64,000 bases of DNA, taken from Phlyctochytrium arcticum (taxonomy: Eukaryota; Chytridiomycota; Chytridiomycetes; Chytridiales; Chytridiaceae). The notes beneath the pieces are model-generated. The model was not told where the DNA came from. It did no database searches and saw only the letters and a list, made by a program, of their open reading frames with translations. The position numbers were made by a program, and so were the translations under genes. Within the stretch, counting starts at the first letter, position 1, and every line of letters starts with the position of its first letter. The stretch lies in contig JAHLKI010000007.1 of the NCBI GenBank assembly GCA_025602905.1, positions 682,001 through 746,000 of the forward strand, given 5' to 3'. Positions 46,674 through 56,319 of this stretch are shown here, piece by piece.

Positions 46674-46856
46674 CGTCACCGCGAGATAGTGCAATACGCG
46701 GGACACCGGTGCCGGCCGCCTAGGGCAAGCCCATCAGCAGCCAGCGAGCGTCAAAAATTAGTTTGATAACAATTGTCCACAATGTGAACAGATTCAGTTA
46801 TCAGACTGAATAGAACAGATACTACACTTGATCTTAGCCAATAGGCCGAGAGGATT
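46674..46856 (-). ncRNA. RNU2: U2 spliceosomal snRNA
   Basis: Read on the - strand from about 46856, the sequence gives CTCTCGGCC..TTGGCTAAGATCAAGTGTAGTATCTGTTC. It contains stem-loop I and the GTAGTA branch-point recognition box with near-identity to U2 of other eukaryotes. An Sm site AATTTTTGA lies at 46759-46751. A GGGC/GCCC hairpin (stem III) follows, and the stem-loop IV loop with TATTGCAC sits between CGCG arms. U2 pairs with the intron branch site in the spliceosome. The ends are approximate: 5' from alignment of AATCCTCTCGG to the usual AUCGCUUCUCGG, 3' from the closing of stem IV. Confidence 0.95.
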
Positions 46857-46890
46857 AAAGAAAACCAGAGGGGGGTCGGGGCAGCGCTCG

Positions 46891-46897
46891 CTTTTAT
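46891..46897 (-). promoter_or_regulatory. TATA box of the U2 gene
   Basis: TATAAAA on the - strand about 35 nt upstream of the predicted U2 5' end. Confidence 0.6.
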
Positions 46898-47217
46898 AGG
46901 ATTCTGGACGTACTGTGCCGCTGAAAAAAAGTAAAAGTGCTCTGATTGGCTGCTTTGCCGGGTTGCCCGGGGGGACCGTTGTCATCTTCATCATATCATA
47001 GGACCCAGAGGCATCAGAGAGGCATCCCGGGAGGCCTCAGCGGGAGGCATCCAAAGGGTATTCTGTATGGCGTTCCAGATCAGTCGGAGTATATGAGAGT
47101 ACATGCATCAAATTTCAAAGCTGGGGGCGCTATGACTTGCTAGCAAGTAAATAAGTACATTATGTGTTAACAACAGATTCTCACGCGAGAACGTCTTAGT
47201 ATACGGAAGGAAAGCTA
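46898..47217. other. U2 upstream region and 3' flank of the MFS gene
   Basis: No protein gene. The repeated short phrase GGCATCC/GGGAGGC at 47010-47050 is noted but too short to interpret. A distal U2 promoter element would lie here. Confidence 0.35.
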
Positions 47218-49213
47218 CTAGATGCTGGTATATCCTGCTCTCCGTCGTCGCCGGAAAAACAAAGAAAGAGAGATGAATAAGGCTGCAGCACATCCCAATC
47301 CCGTCCAAACAAAGGCCCGGTGAAAGCAATCACCGCCACGGCAATCGCTCTTGTCCCCCCGCTGTCGATCTATGACAGTGCCAAACATGGTATTCAAGAC
47401 TTGACCTCCAACCGCGGGTCCCCATTGATACCTGGAAAAATGCAGTCAGGCTACTGACTTTTGGAGATAGCATAAATGAAAATCTTACCAGCCCCAGTGA
47501 TTCCCAAACTTTTTCATTCCAAACCAGTTTCCAACAATGACGGGTGCACTTGAAAAAATACTGCCGTATGCAAAACCAACAAATGCCGTGCAGAATGACA
47601 GTGCGCTCAGAGACGTCAAGGTTGCGCCCATGATTTGAGCCAGCAGCAAAATGGCGGCACTGACAATAAACGCAACCAGGCGGCGGGTTCCCCACCTCCG
47701 ATGTGCAGCATCAGAGGCAATACCAGCGACGATTCGCCCACCACAGTTGAATATCGAGATGATGGAGACCTGCGTCGATTGTGCCCGCGTGATATCATCT
47801 TCACTCAAGCCCTCGCCAGCCAGGGTCTGGACTATCGTGCCAACATCTGAAAAGTTGCAGAATTAGAGTCGCGTTTAGCAACACAAAGCGCACGAGATAT
47901 TTACTGTTTATGACCATCAGCCCGGACCCGGTAAGTAAAAGAAACGCGACAAAAAACATCCATGCATCGGGACTGCGAAAGAGTGACACTTCGGCCGGTG
48001 TCTGCCCGGATGGCAGAATGGGTCCCTCTTCGATGGCTGAATTCGTATCGAACGGATCTTGCGACTCGGACCCAGGTGTGCCCACTCCAGCCGCTAAAGA
48101 CGCATCCGAAGCGCGTCGCCGGGTGACTGAGCGCGGTACATCTGTTGAAAGGTCTTGGATCCCCCATCCAGCAATAAACGACAATCCGCCCGTCATGAGA
48201 GAGAGAAAGATCAGAAAGTCGTACGTCTCAATAGCCGCCCCACCTCCTGGTGTGTTTTTCTGGAACAAGCGACTCATTTGCGAAAAGAAGAAGGCAGAAA
48301 GGCCAAACAGAGATACGGAAAGACCAATCACGAGTCCGTGAATTCGCGGTGGGAAGTTTCGGATAACACTGGTAATGGCAGAGTTGTAGACACCAGCCGA
48401 GCCTAGCCCTACTAGAGAGTAAAAAAATGCACTGGCAATATATGAGGTTGTGAAGAAGGCTCCAGAATATATCCTGGCTGAATCGTCAAAGCTTCATCAG
48501 ACGGATCCCCCATCACAAGAAGAAATCAAGCATACCCATGCCCATGTATCCAGAGAGCAATAATAAAGAAGCGCTGAATCCAATCCATTTGGGGCCGAAT
48601 CGATCTACGGCCATTCCCACCACTGGCCCGGGCAAGTATACACCCATGCTATAAGGCTTGATGTTCAGATACTGGATCGATGCTATACATCTGGCCCACT
48701 TACCCGCCCGCACTGGCCACAATGTTGATCTCAGTCTGGGTATAGTGGAGTTTACGAGCATCTATATTTCAAAGCGATGAGTTGTTTGTTGATTTTGCTT
48801 GAATGTGACGCTCTTCGCACATACAATTCGTTGAATAGGCCGAAAACACATACAGTGTTCCACCGCAAATCTACGCAGACTTTTGTATGAGAACTCATGC
48901 TTCAATAATGTGGCTTTCCCGGACCTACCATATACAAAAGGGCTGCTGCAAAGGAAACATTTCTGCGGGTTTGGGTTGACGCTGGCGGGTTCACACGACC
49001 AGGGCTAGAGCTTTCAGAAGGGGATCTCACAAAGGACTCTGTCTGGTCCTCCACCGTCTCTCTATTATCTTGCACTTGTGTTCGTGGCATGGCGAGGTTT
49101 GAGACATGAATTGTATAGGCTGTTTTGCGCTGGACTTGGAGACTTTCCGCCTTTGCGTTTTGGTGTGACGAGGACTTAGGGGGACTTTGCGTTGGAATTC
49201 GCGCTGACAGCAT
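47218..49213 (-). CDS. Major facilitator superfamily transporter, MCH1/NFD4-like, ~548 aa
   Basis: Exons 49213(or 49321)-48929, 48870-48825, 48761-48704, 48648-48536, 48477-47905, 47846-47489 and 47431-47218; phases agree throughout. Twelve hydrophobic segments are expected; visible ones include FAAALLYMICGGTLYVFSAY (TM1), MGVYLPGPVVGMAVDRFGPKW (TM2 with the MFS loop D-R-F-G), and LVGLGSAGVYNSAITSVIRNF. Further on are IHGLVIGLSVSLFGLSAFFF, a central cytosolic Ser/Pro loop (~270-340), and FNCGGRIVAGIASDAAHRRW (second-half MFS loop). The N-to-C pattern is that of the nodulin-like/MCH1 branch of MFS; transport substrates in that branch are mostly undefined. ATG 49213 is given because the alternative ATG 49321 overlaps the start codon of the divergent Ctf4 gene. 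The tail ends with five Arg residues. Confidence 0.8.
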
Positions 49214-49319
49214 TGCGCAGCACCCATCACGTGGACTATTTGTCCGGACGCGTCGCGGTTGATTTGGATTCCCGTCCGAAAGACGGCCAGACTCCGATTT
49301 GCAGACCTGCAAAGTCAAC

Positions 49320-52300
49320 ATGAGTGGGTCAGATTTCCTTCAGAAACTACAACCTAGAATCGCCCATAGCCCTGGATATACGGAGCCACTATTCTCCTCA
49401 AATGGAAGGTATTCATTGTACTGACACCTTATGCGAAAGGTTATATTATTGACCATTAGTTTACAGCCTTTTGTTTACTGTGGGTCATGATCATCAATTG
49501 CGATACTGCCGGGTGGATGAGTGGCTTCAAGGCGACGAAGACGATGAGGATAATATCCATATAGTAGATCCCCATACTGGGCCCATCACTTGTATTGCAA
49601 CCCTCGTAAGAAAGATCCTTTGATGAAGTCGGCGGATGACATTATTAAACAACCGCTGAGTAGGATGATCTGGTAGTAACCGGTTCAGAAGATAAGTCTG
49701 TTTGCTCATATCGACCCGGAAAAAGTGACACGAAGAAAGTGTTGCTACGAAGCACTCTGCCTATTCGCCATGTCGCTATCCGCCCAGGCTCGTACGACCC
49801 ATCCCGCATTCAATGGATTGCGATCGCATCTGACGAGTTGGACATCAAGCTCGTGGATTTGAATGATATGGGCAATGTTGCCATCCTCAAAGGCCACAGT
49901 CGCGGAGTCAAAACGGTCATCTTTGATCCTACGGGCAATACCCTCCTGTCAGCCAGCTCAGATGGGACATTACGCGTCTGGGATCTGACCCAGAGTCTAC
50001 CCAAATGTCAGAGGATTTTGGAGAATATGATATCCACACAAGATGCCGAGTTGGGAGACTTTTGCCGGATCGCATGGCATCCTTCCGGCTCATGCTTTGC
50101 CACCCCCGGCAAACTGGGCACAGTCAGTGTTCTTGAAAACAAAACGTGGCGTACCCTTTACAGCTTGAAAGAACCGCAACGGAGCGATACCATCGTATCT
50201 ACAGCTTGGTCTAGTACGGGAACACACTTGCTTACGCTGAGCAAAGATGGGCATGTCGCTGTTTGGAAACCGGATACGCAAAAGAAGCAACCCATCTTGA
50301 GTAGTCGACCGAAAAACACCATCACTGGGTTTGCATGGCACCCCACAAGGGATATTGTGTGTCTGGCTGATTATCTCGGCCGAGTATCCTGTGTTCAAAA
50401 TCCACTGGCGGTGGCCGACGATGCCCGTCCAAACCCCTTACGAGCGTCGGGGCCAGAGGAGCCGATGGATCTAGCGGACGGACTGCAAGGGCTATTTGAA
50501 TTATCTGCGGGAGAAAGTGATGGCGAAGATGAAAGACCCGCCGCCAACAGTAGGAGTCGAGCGCGTAACGATGAGCTGGAGGAACGGAATGCGGTAGATT
50601 TGGGGGCTCAAGATGATGTAGAGGACTTTGTTGTCGATGATGATGGAGCGGGTTATGCCAATGCTTTGGACAAGCCTGGTGACATTCGGGACTATCATGA
50701 GGCAGGGCGAAAACGAGTGCACGCCGATGTTCAGCGACAATACGGCAGCGCGCGGCGTATGACAGGCATCTCCCCGGTAGATTCCCAGGAGGCTTTCCAG
50801 TCTGGATCAACGCCCATGCTAATGGATCGGCGCTACCTGGCCTTTAATCTGAGCGGTGTCATTTATACCGTTGATGCTCAAACACATCATAATGTGAATG
50901 TTGAATTCCATGACCGGTCTATCCGGCCGTTTCACTTTACCGACTACCATAACTACTCGATGGCCGCTCTCGGGGAGATTGGGGCATGCTTTGCATCCGT
51001 AGCGAGTGCGGAAACTCCTAGCACCATCTTTTATCGACCTTTTGACACGTGGGCCAGCAATGCTAGTTGGACCGTCAAGTTGAAGGAAGATGAGACTGTC
51101 AAAGCCTTGGCAATTACGAACGCGGGGCCTGTCGCTGCTACTGATCAACGCTATCTTCGCTTTTTCTCATTCAGTGGTCTACAGACAAATATCGTGTCTA
51201 TACCTGGCCCCATCGTCACCATGTCTTCAAATGGTGATTTACTGCTTGTGGCATACCATGCCGGCGGCGTCTTCCAGAACGATCAAAACCTGGGTTATTT
51301 CATCTACGATATTAAGAAGCAGATGACCCTGCGGCGGGAAGCATTGCCAATATCTCCGGAATCGACGCTGTTCTGGATTGGAATCACCAGTTTTGGTATG
51401 CCGGCTTCGTATGATTCTGCTGGTATCCTGCGGTATCTGTTACCGCATCGTGACTATTCTTGGGTGCCTATGCTGGATTCTCGGCCGTTACAAAAGAGCA
51501 AGAAGGAGTGGTACTGGCCGGTGGAGGCTATGGAGGATAAGCTGATGTGCATTATCTGCAAGGTGGGTTTACGTGCTTCATTATTGGTCTGTTGCAGGTT
51601 TCCAACTTTTAAAAACACAGGGCGGAAACAAGTATCCTGGATTTCCTCGTCCGATCATTCATGATTTGAACCTCGCTGCTCCATTACTGGAAATGGATGC
51701 GGATAATGCCGCCGATGAAGAAAGGTGAGTACATTGGCGCAAGTTTGCAAGTTTCCGTGTTAATAACCTTCTTCCAAAGGTTATTCCGACTGTCTATTAT
51801 GGCCGAGCACCGTAAAAAGTCATTGGAGGATAGTCATGAGTCTGATATTGCCGTCCGGGATATCGACATGGACAAGATTTTACTAAAGTTGTTACTCATC
51901 GCCTGCAAAAAGGAGTCGGTTCAGCGAGCGTTAGACTTGTGTGGCTGCCTGCAAAGCATTAAAGCCATTGATGGAGCCATCAAGATTGCAGTCATGAATC
52001 ACCTGCCCGCTTTGGCAGAGCGTATGAATTTGGTCAAAGAATCCCGGCTGAAGCAACAGGAGATGGAAGAAATGGACATGTTTAATGGTGATCGATATGG
52101 GTCCTCGTCGTCAAATACGATGGAAACGCCATCCAGTACATGGCTTTTGGGCTCATCTCAAGTTGAGCAACCTGCTCGCTCGGCCTTTGTTACCTCATTT
52201 GCTTCGCGAATGGCAGACCGTAGCAAGCGGACATCGTCATCTACGCCAAAAACGAATGCTCAGTCAGCGGAGTTTGAGCGATCGGATGATGAGGATGAAA

Positions 52301-52960
52301 ACCGTGACGATGAGGTTCAGGCAGCACAAGGTCCGGTTCAGGATACAGCCTACTCGGACAATGTAATGGATGAGCAAGAGGATACATCCGAAACGCGCAT
52401 GTCTTTGGATCCTCCATTTGAAGCGTCCAAACCCCGATCGGTGAACCCATTCGCTCTAAACTCTGCGTCGACCGCAGAAACACCCGCTCCGGCCGCCAAA
52501 TCACATACCACCAAGAACTTATTTAATACCATCAAAGGCGTCGTTGTACCACCGGCGAGCAAGCGGGCCGAAAGCAAGGCGTTGGCCGACACCAACAGTA
52601 AAAAGAATGTCGAGGCACCGGCCAAAAAACGTAAAAACCAGACAACATTGTTTGGTAAACCCTCTGAGCACGTAAAGGTAACAGTTATACGACATGATTT
52701 CGTTGGCAAGTAAACTGAATCATGCTTTTCAGGCACCTTCAATAGCCAAACGGCTTAAAAGTTCTGATGCGCAGGACGACGCCCATTCCCTTCCCCTGTT
52801 GGATACACCCGATGAGACTGCTGGCGGATCACTGGCGAACGACAAGGAAAACGAGGATGGTGAGGATGGGCTTTCGGCAATGGCTGAGGCAGCAGCAAAA
52901 CCATCGGGTCTGGGATTCTTCAAATTTGACCGTAAAGGCAAAGGTCCTGCACCGCGTTGA
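49320..52960 (+). CDS. CTF4: Ctf4/AND-1 (WDHD1/Mcl1) replisome hub protein, 1118 aa
   Basis: Links CMG helicase to DNA polymerase alpha and cohesion factors. Exons 49320-49408, 49467-49605, 49664-51562, 51621-51724, 51780-52677 and 52733-52960 (3357 nt, in frame). An N-terminal WD40 propeller includes HDHQLRYCRVDEW, LLSASSDGTLRVWDL, CRIAWHPSGSCFATPG and HLLTLSKDGHVAVWKP. An acidic linker (~320-400) follows. The SepB-type second propeller, FQSGSTPM and RRYLAFNLSGVIYTVD through WIGITSFGMPASYDSAGILR, is the family hallmark. Then comes a helical bundle (DKILLKLLLIACKKESVQRALDL). The C-terminus lacks the HMG box of animal AND-1. It has a basic KKRKNQ patch followed by QTTLFGK, a loose match to a PCNA-interaction motif (inference). 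The last exon ends FFKFDRKGKGPAPR. Confidence 0.95.
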
Positions 52961-53107
52961 CAATAACTTCTGAGACCATTGCTTATTGATATGTACACTA
53001 GATACAGTAGGCTAAAGTATATACAAAAATTAGAAATCTATCGTACAAATCGCCCGCCACAAATAATAGGAGTATGTAATAAGAGTGATGATGAGGGGAT
53101 ACGCCGT

Positions 53108-54340
53108 TTAGCAACGCACAGCTTTGGCAATGTAATGAACATGCTCTGGTGGATGACTGATGCTGTGAGATGATGTTGTAGAGAATTGGGAAGCCAGACG
53201 CGGGTGATAACGATCCAGATCCGAGGCAAACTGCTGTGCATTGACCACTTTGGTCTCCAATGTCTGCACCGCCTTGCGCATGACACGTAAATCCTCCATG
53301 ATTGTACCGCATTGCCAGCACGCAGCGACCAGGATCAACAACCGATATCCGGCCATGGATACTTCGCGAACCCGTTCGTAGGTGATTTGTGGATCCACCA
53401 TGAGGATGCGCTCGACCTTTTTGATTTGAGCTGCCGGGATAAAGTCGACTCCGGTCCGCAGGTTCATGAGCCAAGTCTTGAAGTCGTACCGAGACATGAT
53501 TTTCTTGATGGTGCTCCATGGGAGTGGGGCGTCTACTTCAGGCATGTCGTCGAGATGGGATGACGCTTTGTTGGATGATCGTCTGTTTTGAGTGCTGCCA
53601 GCCTGGCCGAACAGGATGCAGAGACACTCGCAGATGGTTTGCATTTCGGCTGGAGGCGTGGCGTACCACGTCGCTTCCTTGACCTCCGTCAATGGAATGT
53701 CGCGCAGGAACTGACGAGAAGAGTGCAAGTCGGGCAATTTGGAACGTTCCAGCGCAGTGTAGGCAGTATTGGCATGAACCATATCGACGGTTAAATTTCC
53801 AATGCGAGAGAGGACGCGGGGGGTCAGAATGACGGAGACCATGGCGGCAAAGGATTTGGAGACGTAGCGAGTCTTGCAGAGTTCTCGGGTCGTCATGTGC
53901 TCCATGAGGATGAGAACGATTTCGGTGGGGAAGACGGGGATCTTTGGTTTTGGGCGGTTTACGATGCCTACGATGGCTAAAGCAGATGTTTGATGGGGAT
54001 TGGAGGTTTTGGCAGGGAATGGGAAGAGATGGGAGATGTGGGGAAGACTGGACGAGTACTTTCGGTATTGGTTGGTAATGACTGAGGCCCTGCTGGCCTT
54101 TCGTCGCAAGCCGGATGGTTTTGATGGTGATGTTGGTGAGGATTGATGTTCAGAAGTGAATGTTGTGCGTGCTGATGTCGAAGATGATTCTGCGGATGAT
54201 GGCGAGGATGATGATGATGATGTTGATGGAGGAGAAAATACATTGGCGGCAGCCCCACGTCGTCGACTAGCTGGTGTTTGTCGCATATTGGAGCTTGAAG
54301 CTGAGGAAGACGACGCCGCTGGCGAAACCCAACGGTCCAT
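53108..54340 (-). CDS. F-box protein with a dynein-stalk-head-like domain, 410 aa
   Basis: A single exon. Residues 1-130 are Ser/Pro-rich and low in complexity. An F-box-like segment spans ~135-172 (PVFPTEIVLILMEHMTTREL then CKTRYVSKSFAAMV), which would bind Skp1 in an SCF ubiquitin ligase. Residues ~215-345 follow the pattern of the microtubule-binding head of dynein heavy chains: EVKEATWYATPPAEMQTICE then CLCILFG, WSTIKKIMSRYDFKTWLMNL, TGVDFIPAAQIKKV and VREVSMAGYRLLILVAACW. In dynein the same order reads EvKs..nPP..v....eavCilLg, W..akkll....Fl..l..yd.d.I, and ekV...S.a...L..WV. A 25-residue polar insert sits where dyneins vary. A helix at 347-370 (EDLRVMRKAVQTLETKVVNA) matches the start of the returning stalk coil. 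No motor or AAA sequence is present. Function is inferred only: a ubiquitin ligase adaptor that may bind microtubules. Confidence 0.7.
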   Translation of the reverse strand: MDRWVSPAASSSSASSSNMRQTPASRRRGAAANVFSPPSTSSSSSSPSSAESSSTSARTTFTSEHQSSPTSPSKPSGLRRKASRASVITNQYRKYSSSLPHISHLFPFPAKTSNPHQTSALAIVGIVNRPKPKIPVFPTEIVLILMEHMTTRELCKTRYVSKSFAAMVSVILTPRVLSRIGNLTVDMVHANTAYTALERSKLPDLHSSRQFLRDIPLTEVKEATWYATPPAEMQTICECLCILFGQAGSTQNRRSSNKASSHLDDMPEVDAPLPWSTIKKIMSRYDFKTWLMNLRTGVDFIPAAQIKKVERILMVDPQITYERVREVSMAGYRLLILVAACWQCGTIMEDLRVMRKAVQTLETKVVNAQQFASDLDRYHPRLASQFSTTSSHSISHPPEHVHYIAKAVRC

Positions 54341-56319
54341 AGTTTGCAGCGTTATTCACAGAGAGTGTCTTGAGAGGAAAAGTAGAAGTAGCAGTTGATG
54401 ATTATACAGTTGATGTGGTCTTATGAGGTGATTCTGGTGCAAGAAAGGCGTTGGAGACTAGGTACAAGTGGATATTGACAAGAAATAGAGAGGAAAGACA
54501 GCGCAGACGACAAGTATATACACCCAGAGCCTATCCGGCAAATCTGCCAGCACTCACCGGCCCTTTTGAGCGCATCGTCAACCTCATTCGCCGGTTGAGC
54601 CAAATCCTTGCCTGCGAAGGACAAAAAGGCCGACTGTCAGCTACGCGTTTCGAAAAGTCCGACGCTCCACTTGCCGCCGGTCAGAATTATTTTTAGTAAC
54701 TGCCGTTGGCCGTCGACATCGTTAAGCTTAACTGGAAAGTGGTACCGAAGGACCAGCGGAGTAGCATAGGACCATCCTTTCATTCTTGTAGGAAGTAGGT
54801 CATCGTCCTCCGCCGCCCATGGAGCCCGGACATCACCAATGTAAGCAAGTCGCATGGGTGCAAATGGCTCAGAGATATATGCAAATGCAGCTCATGGTTC
54901 CCTTTACACGCTGAACGTAAATGTACAGTACCTGTAAGTTTTAAAGCTGGAAATGTAATCGTTACCTTCGCGAAGGGTGTGATGTGGAAATGAGTGGTCA
55001 AAATGCCCGGCACCAGGCATCAAATCAAGGTCGTTGTTCAATCAAGAGTCAATGTATACAACAAAGATCAAGGATAATACTCGAGACTTGAGTAAGTCGA
55101 TATAAGTCGGCGTTACTGGGTAGGCTTCTTGCGTCGAAGCAAGAACAATGCTGTTTTGAATTCAACGTTGCCGCTCACGAATCTGCATCAAACCCCTGGC
55201 AGAGAGCGGCGGATTGTACATGGACTCTCTATATAAATTCCGGTCCAGTGTTTATGCGCAGACCCTGTACCAGCAGACTTCGATTTCTGCCAACAGATCA
55301 AACAGATCATCGTTACAGATGTGAAACAGCTGCTTATCTTCCGAGTACAACAAAATTGGAACAACCATTCCTGGAAATGTTACTTGGCGGAATTGTGTGT
55401 GCGTAGTCTCAATTCTCTGAATCCAATGGCACTGCTCATATCATATGGACTTTCCCGTTGTGGATCGGAATCTGACTGGCGGCTGGCTATGGGCTAGAAG
55501 GTTAATGATGACCCGTCATCTCTGCCGAGTTTGCCATCGCACCAGGAAAGATAATGCTATTGCCGTCCGTGCACATAGGAAACCCGGAAGGTACATAACA
55601 GTAGGCTCGGCGGCGCTCGCAAACATGCTCATGGAAACCATCGGATTCCCGTGTCAAGTTGGTTCTCGGTGAGTGTTTTGCGGTGCCGGATGCTCCGTGT
55701 GCCCATCATGAATGACTTGATGTCCCGGATGTCCTACGAGGATGCATCTGATACTCAAATGCATGCAAGATGGTACATGGCAAAGGCTTTGGCGATCATG
55801 TTTGAAGAAGTGCTCAAAGCGCAGATGGTACGAAGCGTTCGCGCTTGCCGTGGTTTCATGTCCTGGGGCCTGATAAAACCGCCCATCCAGCGACGGGGGA
55901 CTTCAAATTTCATCGCCAATTTTTGCTGTGGGCAGCCCAATTAGTACGAGTATATCTCCAAATTATCCGGTTGACTTCCGCTGGCCGGTTGCAGAATCAT
56001 AGCCAACAGTGTGTTCCGTTATACCTGCCTTGTTTGTCAATTATTCTGGCGGCGGGCAAGCAGAGCAAGACATCTCACCTTTTCCCTTTCCTTCCTGGCG
56101 ACAGCAGGGCACAAAAGAAGCACATATACACAGTACGAAAAAAATTGCGACGAGGACAAAAGAAACGAAATAAAAAGCGGACAAAAGTCAGAACGGGGGT
56201 CTTGGTCTTGGCAAGAAGGAAAGCTCCAGAACGAAAACCGCAAGGAGGAGCTGGTGGAAAACAGGGCTGCCACCAGGGATCGACGACATTTCGAGTCGAC
56301 AGAATTGTGGAGAGGCCTA
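54341..56319. other. 2 kb divergent region, F-box gene (-) / Spa2-like gene (+)
   Basis: No gene is secure. On the - strand 54855-54640 encodes 72 residues that look protein-like (PLVLRYHFPVKLND), followed after a 33-nt gap by another coding-like stretch. The implied intron is too short, and I recognise no family. On the + strand, frames at 55445-55672 and 55651-55944 overlap in different frames and could be remains of an older gene. A TATA-like TGTATATAC lies near 54520 on the - strand, suitable for the F-box gene. Confidence 0.35.

Noticed and set aside
46898..47060. Short GC-rich repeats (GGCATCC, GGGAGGC) upstream of U2
   Set aside because: Too short and irregular to be a CRISPR-like array or minisatellite.
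53977..54258. His/Pro-rich frame opposite the Ser-rich start of the F-box protein
   Set aside because: Composition is explained by the complementary Ser/Asp codon runs; no evidence for a gene.
54640..54855. 72-residue - strand frame with protein-like text (PLVLRYHFPVKLND) and a second coding-like stretch just downstream
   Set aside because: No family recognised, no start context, and the only in-phase intron would be 33 nt, shorter than any other intron in the window.
55445..55944. Two overlapping + strand frames between the F-box and Spa2-like genes
   Set aside because: Different frames, no domain, no splice sites joining them. At most a degraded fragment.
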